A stretch of DNA of 64,000 nucleotides from contig JAEUQC010000150.1 of NCBI GenBank assembly GCA_016789905.1, forward strand, positions 18,348-82,347. The letters run 5' to 3'. Below the pieces are notes generated by a model, which was not told the origin of the DNA, searched no databases, and saw only the letters and a list, made by a program, of their open reading frames with translations. This document shows positions 35,152 through 44,458 of this stretch, one piece after another. Source of the DNA: Bryobacterales bacterium. GTDB lineage: Bacteria > Acidobacteriota > Terriglobia > Bryobacterales > Bryobacteraceae. Position numbers and translations under genes: made by a program. Each line of letters begins with the position of its first letter. Position 1 is the stretch's first letter.

Positions 35152-36300
35152 ATGCTTGGCCAAGATCACTATATCCACCGCCTGCGTGCCTCCTGTATCG
35201 CGCAACCGGAATACCATCGCCACCTGCTCCCGGCGTTGGATCGCGAACTGGAGTTTGTCCGCGCCGCGTCCACTCCTGAACAACACCTGGAGGCGAGCGG
35301 TTACATGATCGGCCTGGCCCGTGCCGAGGCGTTGGACCGCGCCGCCAACGAGATCGATATTGCCGTTCGTCACGACGACCCCTGGATCGCCGCCGCCGCC
35401 GGCATCGACTACGTGCACGCCCAAAAAGGCGCCTCCCACGTCGAACTCTATACAAGCATCCAAGAAGGCCATCAACGCGCGGCCCCGCTCCGGGCCCAGT
35501 CCGCCGAGATCCACGCCGCTTTCACGCGATTATTCCTCAACCTGCTCCACGTTCACACGTCCAATTTTGAACTCGGCCCCGCCTACGCAGAAATCGATTC
35601 TTCCTTCCGAATCCTCCGCAACAACGATCCCGCGTTTCTTCCCGATTCCTGGCTGGATCCGCCGCGGTACAGCCTGCGCCTTCCCTGGCGCAACGGCCTC
35701 CTCCACGAGTGGCTCGCGCCCTATTGGGACATGGCCTCCGCGCCCCCGCCCATTCCACCCGCTCCCTCATTTCTTCTCCCGCCGCTCCCCGCTTGCTCCG
35801 CCGGCTGGCCCTCCGCCCTCCCCCTCGATACTCCACCCGATACTACCTTGGCCGACGTCTATCTTCACCGGCAAGCCGAATGGCCCGACGATGCGCTCGC
35901 CAGCCATTGGCGAATCACGCGAGCCCTCTTGCTTGCTGCCAGTTCCCCCATCGCCCAACAAGCCGTCTCAGTGGAGCGCCACGCCAGCTTCTCCGTTCTA
36001 GCCACACGAAACATGCTCGCGCTTTCCGCCCTGCTCGCGCCGTCCCGCGCCACCGCCAACCACGGCTGGGAACAAACCGATGAGAGCCTTGCCGGCATCG
36101 GCAAGGCCAACGTGACTATCGAGAAGCTCACCGGCCAATCGCCAGAGCAGATCCACGATTCCCCCCGCGTCCAACACTTCCTGACTCACAATCTAGCCCC
36201 CCGCCTGATACATGGCTGTGAGGGCTTCGGCGCGCTAGCCGGCGAAGCGGGGTTTGATCTCCTCCGCCACGCGTCTGCCTGGCAGTCCGCCGCCACCTGA
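35152..36300 (+). CDS. Unknown protein heading the spike/PAAR cassette
   Basis: 382 residues; I do not recognise a family. There is no signal peptide. The N-terminal ~180 residues look helical (LRASCIAQPEYHRHLLPALD; AAAAGIDYVHAQ). A proline-rich linker (PPPIPPAPSFLLPPLP) lies near residue 205, then more helical sequence to the end. It is followed after 36 bases by a VgrG-tip-like gene and then a PAAR-like gene, so it may be an adaptor, chaperone or cargo for a contractile-type spike. The start is the ATG at 35152, since the upstream frame is antisense to the ThuA gene. Codon use is strongly C-ending, like its neighbours. Confidence 0.65.
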   Translation: MLGQDHYIHRLRASCIAQPEYHRHLLPALDRELEFVRAASTPEQHLEASGYMIGLARAEALDRAANEIDIAVRHDDPWIAAAAGIDYVHAQKGASHVELYTSIQEGHQRAAPLRAQSAEIHAAFTRLFLNLLHVHTSNFELGPAYAEIDSSFRILRNNDPAFLPDSWLDPPRYSLRLPWRNGLLHEWLAPYWDMASAPPPIPPAPSFLLPPLPACSAGWPSALPLDTPPDTTLADVYLHRQAEWPDDALASHWRITRALLLAASSPIAQQAVSVERHASFSVLATRNMLALSALLAPSRATANHGWEQTDESLAGIGKANVTIEKLTGQSPEQIHDSPRVQHFLTHNLAPRLIHGCEGFGALAGEAGFDLLRHASAWQSAAT

Positions 36301-36336
36301 ATTCGTGCTAACCTTTTGCCCAGGAGCAAGACGCTT

Positions 36337-36672
36337 ATGGCTGCCCACTCTCTAGATCTGCAAAATGCCCGTACGCTCACAGTGACCCCTTCCGAAGAGG
36401 GCGATCTCGTCGAGATCCACGCCGCCGGTGGCCAAGTGGAACTGAGAATCCGGCTCACTCCTGAAGGCCCGGTGCTCCAGATGGAGAGCGTTCGCCTCTC
36501 TCTCAAGGCCGCCGAAAATGTTGACGTTTCCTGCAAGAATTTCGAAGTGCGCGCCACCGATAATGTTGACTTGCATTCCGACGGCGGCATGCAACTCAGC
36601 GGCACCGCCGATGTGAAAGTTGACTCCGCCGGCAACGTGATCGTCAAAGGCGAGATGATCTACCTCAACTAA
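36337..36672 (+). CDS. Small beta-helix protein resembling the VgrG/gp5 spike tip
   Basis: 111 residues. The second half has a regular alternation typical of trimeric beta-helix spikes: VRLSLKAAENVDVSCKNFEV, RATDNVDLHSDG, GTADVKVDSAGNVIVKGEMI. It lacks the gp27-like and OB-fold parts of a full VgrG. It would form a short needle that could carry the downstream PAAR-like tip. AGGAG lies 10 bases before the ATG at 36337. One base separates it from the PAAR-like gene. Assignment rests on the pattern, not on a database match. Confidence 0.62.
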   Translation: MAAHSLDLQNARTLTVTPSEEGDLVEIHAAGGQVELRIRLTPEGPVLQMESVRLSLKAAENVDVSCKNFEVRATDNVDLHSDGGMQLSGTADVKVDSAGNVIVKGEMIYLN

Positions 36673-36673
36673 T

Positions 36674-37060
36674 ATGCCTCCCGCCGCACGAAAAACCGAC
36701 ATGGTGCTGCACGACAATCCCCATTGTCATGCCCCCATTCACCCTCCCGCGCCAGTTCCCACTCCCGTCCCGCACCCGCCTATCCCGCATCCCATCATGA
36801 CTGCCACCGTTCCCACAGTGAAGATTGGAAACCTGGAAGCCGCAGTGGTCACCAGCCAGACTAAACCCTGCACCATTCCGCCCTGCGTACCCGGTGGCCC
36901 CGGCATTGTCGCCAAAGGTTCTTCGACTGTGATGATCAACTTTTTGCCTGCCGCTCGCCTCGGAGATATGGTGATGTTCGCATCATGTGTTGCGCCCATC
37001 CCTTCCCCCACCGCCAAGATCATCCCCCCGTGCTGCCCCACGGTCATTATTGGCGGCTAG
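36674..37060 (+). CDS. PAAR-like spike tip protein
   Basis: 128 residues: KTDMVLHDNPHCH near the N-terminus, a His/Pro-rich linker, then PTVKIGNLEAAVVTSQTKPC, SSTVMINFLPAARLGDMV and a final CCPTVIIGG. The GS-T-V-x-I-N-xx-PAARxGD pattern is the PAAR hallmark; the His and Cys residues probably bind one metal at the cone apex. Such proteins sharpen spikes of type VI secretion and extracellular contractile injection systems. There is no toxin extension here. No sheath, tube or baseplate genes are nearby. Confidence 0.82.
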   Translation: MPPAARKTDMVLHDNPHCHAPIHPPAPVPTPVPHPPIPHPIMTATVPTVKIGNLEAAVVTSQTKPCTIPPCVPGGPGIVAKGSSTVMINFLPAARLGDMVMFASCVAPIPSPTAKIIPPCCPTVIIGG

Positions 37061-37066
37061 TCCTGC

Positions 37067-38119
37067 GTGCGCGTTGAACACTGCGAGCGCCTCCGTCCGA
37101 TTTGTCCGCTCTGCTGGACTCAGCGCCAGTTCCTTTCTGTGCTCCAGCTTGGCCCTGTCGCCCGCCGGGAGGGCGACGACATCATCGAAGGCGCACTCAT
37201 CTGTCCGGAGCGCCTGTGCCAGCGTGAGCATCCGATCATCGACGGCATTCCTGTACTTCTTTCCAACCCCGCCTCCTGGCTCGAAAACCAACTCCCCTAC
37301 GTCCTCCGCCGCACGGATCTTACCCCGTTCACTGAGTCCATCCTCGGCGATCTCGCGGGCCCCAGTACGCCCTTCGATCGCGAACGCGGTAACAATGGAA
37401 TCTACGCCCACGCCCATTGGGCCGCGTCGTCCCCGGCTTATCTCAACGTCTTCAACGCCGCCAGCGCCCTGCTAACGCAGCCCCCGCAAGGCCTCTGGGC
37501 CGACATCGGCTGTTCCGTCGGCCGCGGTACGTTTGAACTTGCCAGGCGAACCAATCAACTCGTCGCCGGCGTCGATCTCAACTTCTCCATGCTCCGCGTC
37601 GCCGAACAGATCCGCCGCTCCGGCCGCGCGCGTTACGGGCGCCGCCGCGTCGGTCTCGCGTTCGATTTCGTCGACGATCCTATTCCCGATTTCCCGGTCG
37701 CGAACGTCGGCTTCTGGTGCGCCGACGTGGCCATGCTCCCCTTCGCGCCCGCTACTTTCGATGGCGCCTTATCGCTCAACATGCTCGATTGCGTTAGCGC
37801 CCCGCTTGCGCATCTGTGCGAAATGGGCCGCGCCCTGAAGCCCGGCGCGGAAGCGATTCTCGCCACGCCTTTCGATTGGGCCGCCGGCGCCACCGAAGCC
37901 GCCGCCTGGCTCGGCGGCCACTCCCAGCGCTATGGCCACCAGGGCTCATCGCTCGAAGAATTTCGCCGTGTCCTTTCGCCGTCCTGCGACGCAGGTGTGG
38001 ACACAGGGCTCCTCATCGAAGCCGAAGCCGATAACGTCAAATGGCGCCTGCGCACCCATGAGCGTTCGCACACGGAGTACGACGTCTACCTCGCCCGCCT
38101 CCGCCGCAAATCCGCTTAA
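37067..38119 (+). CDS. SAM-dependent methyltransferase with N-terminal Trm112-like zinc domain
   Basis: 350 residues. The N-terminus has a Trm112-like zinc ribbon: CPLC (13-16) and CPERLC (46-51) before the IIDGIPVLL strand. A class I methyltransferase follows with motif I ADIGCSVGRG (~145-154), an acidic GVDLNFSML and ALSLNMLDCV (~motif IV). Trm112 is normally a separate activator of methyltransferases, so this is a natural fusion. The start is GTG 37067, 6 bases after the PAAR gene stop, consistent with one transcript. The substrate is unknown. It overlaps the convergent radical SAM gene by 4 bases. Confidence 0.8.
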   Translation: MRVEHCERLRPICPLCWTQRQFLSVLQLGPVARREGDDIIEGALICPERLCQREHPIIDGIPVLLSNPASWLENQLPYVLRRTDLTPFTESILGDLAGPSTPFDRERGNNGIYAHAHWAASSPAYLNVFNAASALLTQPPQGLWADIGCSVGRGTFELARRTNQLVAGVDLNFSMLRVAEQIRRSGRARYGRRRVGLAFDFVDDPIPDFPVANVGFWCADVAMLPFAPATFDGALSLNMLDCVSAPLAHLCEMGRALKPGAEAILATPFDWAAGATEAAAWLGGHSQRYGHQGSSLEEFRRVLSPSCDAGVDTGLLIEAEADNVKWRLRTHERSHTEYDVYLARLRRKSA

Positions 38120-39429
38120 CCGTTCTGCGCCACTAAGGCCGCATGGTCCACCGTATCCGCGCCGAAACCTCGCTCGCGCTCCCGCCGCACGCGCAGCGCC
38201 GTGAACTTTTCATACACTTCGTCAATATCGCTCTGCGCCAATCCGGGCAGTGTCAGTATCGACTTGCGATGATTTGCCGGCCTCGTCAAATAGTCCACCG
38301 GCAGGTAACCCTTTTCCCTGCACGTCGTGAATAAATGTGTGCCCGGATAGGGGTAAAAGACGAAGAATCCGAAATCGAAACAATCCAGTTCCTCGGCCAG
38401 CGCATAGGTTTCGTGCAACTCCGCGCGCGTCTCTTCCGGCAGCCCCAGCATGTAGTTGGAGATCACTCGAATCCCCGCCTCCTTCGTCCATCGGAACACG
38501 TCCCGGAATCGTTCGTTGGTCACAGGCCGGTGCATGATCTCCCTTCGCACCCGTTCGCTGCCGCTTTCCACGCCGTAGGTAATCTGGTCACACCCGGCCT
38601 CCGCCAGCATATGCAGCATCTTTTCGTTCACCGTCTCCACGCGCGCGTGCAGGCAGAACTTGGCCTGAAACTCCTGCTTGTATAGCCGGCAAAACTCTTT
38701 CACCCATGGGTGATGAATGGTGAACGTGTCGTCCAGAAAGATGATGTAGCTCAGCTTCCCGGCCGCTTGCAACTCGCGTAACTCCGCCAGCACATTCTGG
38801 TGGCTTCTTCGCCGGCCATACTCGCCTGTGCCTTCGTAGAGTTCGTTGAACATCCGCGCTCCGCAATAAGTGCATGGAAACGGGCAACCGCGCTGCGTGG
38901 AAAGCTGCGCCACTCCATACGGCTCATCCAACAGATCTCTGGCTGCGAACGGCAGCCGGTCCAGCGGTTCAATCGGCTTTCGCAGCACCGGCCGGAATCC
39001 GCCGCGCACCCAGATATTGGCCAGCCCATGTGCGCTCCGCCCCGCCGCCAGCGTCTCCACCAATTCCAACAATGCCTCCTCGCCCTCCCCCAAACAAGCG
39101 AAATCAAACCCGGGCGCGGCCAGCACCGCTTCGGGCGAAAACGTCGCATGCAGCCCACCCGCCACCACCGGCACGTTCAACTCTTCGCGAATCATCCCCA
39201 CCAGTCGCCGCGCCCGTTGCCACTGCCGCGTCGTCATCGATACGCCCAATAGATCCGGTGCCGCCTCGCGCACCATCCGCGTCACCGCCCCGTCGGTCAT
39301 CTCCAGCGTCGCCCGCGCCAGCGTCGCCTCATGTCCATGCGCCCGCAGAAACGATGCCAAGAACGCCGGCCCCAGCGAGGCCATTGACCATTGGCTCTCC
39401 GTGTCTACTTCCAAAAATACAACCCGCAT
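38116..39429 (-). CDS. B12-binding-domain radical SAM protein
   Basis: 437 residues. The N-terminal ~130 residues are a B12-binding-like Rossmann domain (VVAGGLHATFSPE), without the DxHxxG base-on motif. The radical SAM cluster motif is CPFPCTYC (C182, C186, C189), followed by VESGSERVRR and YMLGLPEETR. The family includes methyltransferases and ring-forming enzymes of the hopanoid/bacteriochlorophyll type; the reaction here is not evident. The GGGGA just upstream of the ATG can serve as ribosome-binding site. Confidence 0.9.
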   Translation of the reverse strand: MRVVFLEVDTESQWSMASLGPAFLASFLRAHGHEATLARATLEMTDGAVTRMVREAAPDLLGVSMTTRQWQRARRLVGMIREELNVPVVAGGLHATFSPEAVLAAPGFDFACLGEGEEALLELVETLAAGRSAHGLANIWVRGGFRPVLRKPIEPLDRLPFAARDLLDEPYGVAQLSTQRGCPFPCTYCGARMFNELYEGTGEYGRRRSHQNVLAELRELQAAGKLSYIIFLDDTFTIHHPWVKEFCRLYKQEFQAKFCLHARVETVNEKMLHMLAEAGCDQITYGVESGSERVRREIMHRPVTNERFRDVFRWTKEAGIRVISNYMLGLPEETRAELHETYALAEELDCFDFGFFVFYPYPGTHLFTTCREKGYLPVDYLTRPANHRKSILTLPGLAQSDIDEVYEKFTALRVRRERERGFGADTVDHAALVAQNG

Positions 39430-39468
39430 ATTGTCCCCGAGAGTAACACGATAGAAAAGTGAAGTTGC

Positions 39469-39474
39469 TACACT
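39469..39474 (+). promoter_or_regulatory. TACACT -10-like element of the TonB-receptor gene
   Basis: It ends 7 bases before the ATG at 39482, with no Shine-Dalgarno in between; same spacing as several other genes here. Confidence 0.45.
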
Positions 39475-39481
39475 GCCTCAC

Positions 39482-42400
39482 ATGGTCCGCACGCTCCCGT
39501 TGTTTCTGTTCGGTGTCCTTGCCGCCCACGCGCAGGAGATTACCGGCTCTATTGCCGGCATCGTCACTGATCCCGCCGGCGCCGTCATCGCCAGTGCCGA
39601 GGTCGTTGCCACCCATACCGAAACCGGCGCCGCCCGTCGCATCCGCACCAACGAGGAGGGCCAGTACACGCTCAGTTCGCTACCCATCGGCGGCTACACG
39701 CTCAATGTTACTGTTGCCGGCTTCAAGCCCGCCCGCCAGTCCAACATCACCCTCCACATCAGTGACCACGTTCGCGCCGATTTCAAACTCTCCGTTGGCG
39801 ACATCAGCCAGTCGGTCACCGTCGAAGAAAACGCCGCGCTCGTCTCCACCGAAACCAGCGAACAGGGCGGCCTCATCTCCGGCGAACAGGTTCGCGAGCT
39901 TCAACTCAACGGCCGCAGTTTCATGTCCCTCATTGAACTTCTCCCCGGCGTGTCCTCCGACCTGCCGGATCGCGTCGATCCCAATACCCCGCCCGCCATA
40001 TCCATTAACGGCGCCCGCAATTCCGCATCCGCCTTCTCCATCGATGGCGGCAACAACTCCGACGTCATCGTCGGCTCCGGCTCCCTCAATACGTTCACCA
40101 GCGTCGATACCATCGCCGAGTTCAAAATCGTCACTTCCACCTTCGCGGCCGAGTACGGCAAGGGCGGCTTTTCTCAGGTCAACGTTGTCACCCGTGGCGG
40201 CACCCGGAAGTATCATGGCTCGCTCTACCATTTCCATCGCAACGACGCGCTCGACGCCCGCGACTATCTCACCCACCAGGTCCTTCCGCTCAAGCTCAAC
40301 AACTTCGGCTACAACTTCCACGGCCCCGTCGCACTCGGCAAATACAACAAAAACCGCCTGAAAACGTTCTTCTTCTGGACACAGGAGTTCAACCGCATCA
40401 TCACCCGCGGCGAAGCCATCAATACGCAGGTGCCCGATGCCGCCCATCGCGACGGTGATTTTTCTAATCTCGGTCCCGGGCGCGACGGCCAGTTCGGCAC
40501 CACCGACGATCCCGTCGTCGACCCCGACACCCTCCTCGGTTTCCCCGCCGGACGCATTCCCGCCTCCCGCATCAACCCCATCGGACGCAAACTCGCCAGC
40601 CTCTACCCGGTGCCCAATTTCCGCGGCCCCGGCACGCTCAACTACACATCCGCCGCAGCCAGTTCTCAATGGTGGCGCGAACATATGCTCCGGCTCGATC
40701 ACAATTTCTCTGAGTCTTTCCGCATCTACGGCCGCGGCACATTCGATAACTCGAACGTCGACAATCCCTACGGCGGCTGGCAAACCACCCAGGTCGGCAC
40801 TCGCTTCCCCGGCCTGAACACAACAGCCGCCGCTGTCAACGGACGCAACGTCAATCTTAACGTCACCAAGGTTCTTGGCGCCGGCATGCTCAGCGAGACC
40901 ATTGCCAGCTACTCCACCCGTTTCATTAAACTTGACCCCGTTAACCCCGACGTAGACCGCGCCGCTCTCGGTGTCAATCTTCCCAAACTCTACGACAACG
41001 GCATCAACACCATTCCCAATGTCGCCCTCGGCGGTAACTACGCCGTGCTCAACGTCGGCCGCCCGTGGCTGAAGCGCCTCTTCAACTTCGATCTCAGCAG
41101 CAATATCACCAAGCTCGCCGGCCGTCACGCGTTCAAAGCCGGCATCGCCACCGCCTATGGCGGCAACCGCGAGAATCCCACCGGTCCTTTAACCAACGGC
41201 CAGTTTAGCTATACCACCAATTTTTCCAAGCACCCGGTAGCCAACCTGCTTCTTGGCTATCCCAACACCTACGCTGAAGCTGAACGCGCCGTTGTTTCCC
41301 ATGCCCGCTTCGGCCTTTTTGAAGCCTTCGCGCAGGATGACTTCCGCATCCACCCGCGCCTTATGCTCAACATTGGTGTCCGCTACTCCTCGTATTTCAA
41401 TCCCTGGGACACACAAAACGTCCTGACAAATTTCCTCCCCAGCCTGTACGATCCCGCCAAAGCCGTCCGCATCAATCCCGCCAATGGCCAGCGTGTTCCC
41501 AACACCGGCGATCCTCTGAACGGCATGATCATCGCCGGCCAGAACTCGCCCTTCGGCAAGAAAATCACCAACGATCTGCACAACCTCTGGGCTCCTCGTT
41601 TTGGTTTTTCCTTTGATCCCACCGGCCGCAAACGCACGGTCGTTCGCGGCGGCTACGGCATCAACTATACTCGGCCGCTCATCGGCAGTTTCATCAACAG
41701 CGCGTTCGACAACATTCCATTCAACGCCAGCGCCACCGTCCAGCTTCCGTCCTTCAACAACCTCGCCGGCTCCTTCGCTGGCCAGGCCGCGCCCGCCATC
41801 ACCGCCATGGCCGCGCCGCTCGCCGCGCCCTACGTGCAGCAGTGGGCGCTCGGCATTGAACACCAACTCGACAAAACCTCCCTCGTCAAGATCTCCTACG
41901 TTGCCAACAAGGGAACCCATCTTCTTCGCCCGCTCAACCTCAACAACCCAGAGCCTCGCGCCGCCACCGGCGGCGTCAACGTCAATGCTGTCCGCCCGTA
42001 TCTGGGCTATGGCGCCATCACCGAACGCCAGCCCACCGCGAACTCCAACTACAACTCGCTTCAACTGAACTTCACCCGCCGCCTTGCCCGCGCCTTTACC
42101 GTTACTGCCTCCTATACATTTTCCAAGAGCATCGACAACGCCTCCAGCGATCGCGGCGGTTCAGACGTTCCGCCCAATACGAAGAACGCGGCCATCGAAC
42201 GTGGCGTCTCCGATTTTGATCGCACCCATATCCTTACCGCCAGCTATATCTACTCTGTCCCGCGCATCACCCGCCAGCGCATCGGCGGCTTCCTGCTCAA
42301 CGGCTGGCAACTCTCCGGCATTACCCGGATCAACTCGGGGCCGCCCTTCGATGTCGTCATGTCGCAAGATGTTGCCGGCATCGGCGCCACCCAGAATCAA

Positions 42401-42766
42401 CGGCCCAACCTCATCGCGCCTGTCACCTATCCCAAGACAGTTGACGAATGGTTCAGCGTCGCCTCCTTTGGCCGTCCCGCGTCGGGTACGTTCGGCAACC
42501 TTGGCCGCAATACTCTACGCCGCCCCGGCATTCACCGGTGGGACGCATCCATCATGAAGAACTTCCACCTCACCGAAAAGCGCGACCGCTACTTCCAATT
42601 CCGTGCCGAATTCTTTAACGCTCCCAACCATCCGAGCTTCACCACCGTCGGCACCACGCTCACCACGGTTGCCGCGGGTGTGGACCCAACGCAGAACAGT
42701 TTCGGCGCCGTCACCGGCACCCGCGACGCGCGAGTGCTACAGTTTGCATTGAAACTCTATTTTTGA
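39482..42766 (+). CDS. Oar-like TonB-dependent receptor with carboxypeptidase-regulatory N-terminal domain
   Basis: 1094 residues with a signal peptide (LPLFLFGVLAAHAQ). Residues ~20-105 form a carboxypeptidase-regulatory/CNA-B-like domain (ITGSIAGIVTDPAGAVIASA), then a plug (NGRSFMSLIELLPGV; FSIDGGNNSD) and a large beta barrel ending with the aromatic terminus FALKLYF typical of outer-membrane proteins. Such receptors are greatly expanded in Acidobacteriota and take up glycans or peptides, or act as surface proteins. No TonB box or exporter pair is adjacent. Expression probably starts from the TACACT element. Confidence 0.92.
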   Translation: MVRTLPLFLFGVLAAHAQEITGSIAGIVTDPAGAVIASAEVVATHTETGAARRIRTNEEGQYTLSSLPIGGYTLNVTVAGFKPARQSNITLHISDHVRADFKLSVGDISQSVTVEENAALVSTETSEQGGLISGEQVRELQLNGRSFMSLIELLPGVSSDLPDRVDPNTPPAISINGARNSASAFSIDGGNNSDVIVGSGSLNTFTSVDTIAEFKIVTSTFAAEYGKGGFSQVNVVTRGGTRKYHGSLYHFHRNDALDARDYLTHQVLPLKLNNFGYNFHGPVALGKYNKNRLKTFFFWTQEFNRIITRGEAINTQVPDAAHRDGDFSNLGPGRDGQFGTTDDPVVDPDTLLGFPAGRIPASRINPIGRKLASLYPVPNFRGPGTLNYTSAAASSQWWREHMLRLDHNFSESFRIYGRGTFDNSNVDNPYGGWQTTQVGTRFPGLNTTAAAVNGRNVNLNVTKVLGAGMLSETIASYSTRFIKLDPVNPDVDRAALGVNLPKLYDNGINTIPNVALGGNYAVLNVGRPWLKRLFNFDLSSNITKLAGRHAFKAGIATAYGGNRENPTGPLTNGQFSYTTNFSKHPVANLLLGYPNTYAEAERAVVSHARFGLFEAFAQDDFRIHPRLMLNIGVRYSSYFNPWDTQNVLTNFLPSLYDPAKAVRINPANGQRVPNTGDPLNGMIIAGQNSPFGKKITNDLHNLWAPRFGFSFDPTGRKRTVVRGGYGINYTRPLIGSFINSAFDNIPFNASATVQLPSFNNLAGSFAGQAAPAITAMAAPLAAPYVQQWALGIEHQLDKTSLVKISYVANKGTHLLRPLNLNNPEPRAATGGVNVNAVRPYLGYGAITERQPTANSNYNSLQLNFTRRLARAFTVTASYTFSKSIDNASSDRGGSDVPPNTKNAAIERGVSDFDRTHILTASYIYSVPRITRQRIGGFLLNGWQLSGITRINSGPPFDVVMSQDVAGIGATQNQRPNLIAPVTYPKTVDEWFSVASFGRPASGTFGNLGRNTLRRPGIHRWDASIMKNFHLTEKRDRYFQFRAEFFNAPNHPSFTTVGTTLTTVAAGVDPTQNSFGAVTGTRDARVLQFALKLYF

Positions 42767-42785
42767 TTAAGTGAGCCCGCAGATC

Positions 42786-43199
42786 ATGGCAAAGTTCGAA
42801 CTCAGCAAATCCGTCGAAGGCGTGAAGGTGAATAAGCGCAGCGGCATTCCCACCACCGAGCGCGTCACCGTCTCTTTTGGCGCCATCATTGAGGATCCGC
42901 ACGAGGAGCGCGATTCGCTCCGCTTCTCGCATCTCGGTGAGATCGTCGATGTGAAGATGTCGGAGATCAAGGGATATTACAAGCCCATTGAAGGCGGCGC
43001 TCCGGCAGTCGCTTCCGGGCCCGTGGCCAAGTCCGCCGCTCCCGTTGACTCTCGCAAAATCGTTTGGGAATCCATCCCCTCCAGCCTTCCCACGCTCCGC
43101 GCGAAAGTTCCCGGCGGCTGGCTTGTCGCCGCGGGCAATGGTCTGGCCTTCGTGCCCGATTCCGCGCACGCCTGGGATGGGTCGTCGCTGCAACAATGA
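42786..43199 (+). CDS. Hypothetical protein, 137 aa
   Basis: Not recognised. The first ~70 residues are compact and charged (VNKRSGIPTTERVTVSFGAI; RFSHLGEIVDVKMSEIKGYY). An Ala/Pro-rich linker follows, then a short hydrophobic C-terminal part (PGGWLVAAGNGLAFVPD). There is an in-frame GTG 15 bases upstream, but the ATG at 42786 gives the cleaner start. The stop overlaps the next gene by 4 bases, so it is coupled to the GNAT gene. Confidence 0.6.
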   Translation: MAKFELSKSVEGVKVNKRSGIPTTERVTVSFGAIIEDPHEERDSLRFSHLGEIVDVKMSEIKGYYKPIEGGAPAVASGPVAKSAAPVDSRKIVWESIPSSLPTLRAKVPGGWLVAAGNGLAFVPDSAHAWDGSSLQQ

Positions 43200-44002
43200 T
43201 CTTCTCCGATCTCCCACTCTCCCGCCGCCTGGAACGCGCCGAAGCCACCGCCTCGTCAAAATTCATCGAAGCCCGCGCCCGCACCACGCCCATCTCCAAC
43301 GCCGCCTGGATCGAAATCGCAGGCGCCTACGCCATGTTCGATGGCGCTGACTCTCCCCTCACCCAAACCTTTGGCCTCGGCCTCTTCGCTGAACCCTCCG
43401 CCGCCGATCTCGATCAACTCGAAGCCTTCTTTCAAAAACGCCACGCGCCCGTGTGCCATGAGGTCAGCCCTCTTGCCGGTGTGGAACTTGTGCAAGCCCT
43501 CACTGATCGTGGCTATCGCCCTATCGAGTTCACCAGCGTCATGCACCGTTCCGTGCAAAGCCCGGATTCCGCGCCATCGTCCGCCGTCACAGCCCGCCGC
43601 ATCGCCACCGGTGAAGAGTCGCTTTGGTCCCGGCTCTCGGCCGAGGGCTGGAGTTCAAATCCCGAACTTCGCGATTTCCTCCTCGATCTCGGTATTGTCA
43701 TCTCCGCTGCTGAGGGGTCGTTCGCGTTCCTTGCCGAACTCGATGGCCAGCCCATCGCCACCGCCGCCCTGCGTTGTGATGATGGCGTTGCCCTCTTTGC
43801 CGGTGCATCAACGATAGTGTCGGCCCGCAATCGCGGTGCCCAGCGTGCACTGCTTGAGGCTCGTATGGTCTACGCAGCCGCCGCTGGATGTGACCTCGCC
43901 ATGATGTGCGCCGCCCCCGGCAGCCCCAGCCAGCGCAATGCCGAACGCCAGGGGTTTCGCATCGCGTATACTCGCACCAAATGGTGCCTCGCGCCGCGCT
44001 GA
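43196..44002 (+). CDS. GNAT-family acetyltransferase
   Basis: 268 residues. The C-terminal half has GNAT features: FAFLAELDGQPIATAALRCDDGVALFAGASTI followed by NRGAQRALLEARMVYAAAAGCDLAMM, the acetyl-CoA-binding turn and helix. The N-terminal ~130 residues form a separate, unrecognised part. The ATG at 43196 overlaps the upstream stop (ATGA). Substrate unknown, cytoplasmic. The 3' end overlaps the next gene by 22 bases. Confidence 0.75.
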   Translation: MIFSDLPLSRRLERAEATASSKFIEARARTTPISNAAWIEIAGAYAMFDGADSPLTQTFGLGLFAEPSAADLDQLEAFFQKRHAPVCHEVSPLAGVELVQALTDRGYRPIEFTSVMHRSVQSPDSAPSSAVTARRIATGEESLWSRLSAEGWSSNPELRDFLLDLGIVISAAEGSFAFLAELDGQPIATAALRCDDGVALFAGASTIVSARNRGAQRALLEARMVYAAAAGCDLAMMCAAPGSPSQRNAERQGFRIAYTRTKWCLAPR

Positions 44003-44457
44003 AAATTTCCCGCGCAGCTTTCCTATTTTCCTTTGGCGCCGCCGTTCGGGCGCAGGACCTATACGTCGATAGCCTCGTCTTGGGTCTGCCTTCGCCCGTA
44101 AAGGCCGGCGGTATGCGCGTTCTATTTGTCTTCTATCCCAATGGCAATCTCGCAATCCTCAGTTGCGGACTCCGCAGCCACCCCGGCACTCGCGAACTCA
44201 CCGTGCTGCTTGCCGGCGCCGTCGTCGAACGCGGCCAATGGCGCGAGTCCCCGCGCGGCACCGTGACGCTATCATTGCCATGCTCCCGCCTGCCGCCCCC
44301 GCCCGGTGCTCCGCCCTGCCAGGCGCCCGTCACTCAGGTCTTCACCAGAATCGGCCGGTCACTGGTCCCGCCCGTGAACCCAAATGTCACGCTTGTTCCG
44401 TCGCCCGGTCTGTCGAACCTCCCCGCGCTAGAAAATTTTCTCCGAACGCGAAAATGA
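43981..44457 (+). CDS. Small secreted hypothetical protein
   Basis: 158 residues. The start ATG at 43981 gives a basic, hydrophobic signal peptide (ALKISRAAFLFSFGAAVRAQ). The mature part is beta-rich with a proline/cysteine stretch (CSRLPPPPGAPPC). No family recognised. It overlaps the GNAT gene end and lies 1 base before the ankyrin gene, so all four genes from 42786 may be one transcript. Confidence 0.55.
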   Translation: MVPRAALKISRAAFLFSFGAAVRAQDLYVDSLVLGLPSPVKAGGMRVLFVFYPNGNLAILSCGLRSHPGTRELTVLLAGAVVERGQWRESPRGTVTLSLPCSRLPPPPGAPPCQAPVTQVFTRIGRSLVPPVNPNVTLVPSPGLSNLPALENFLRTRK

Positions 44458-44458
44458 C

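Noticed and set aside
39680..41128. 482-codon Gly/Asp/Glu-rich minus-strand frame
   Set aside because: Mirror of the TonB-receptor gene.
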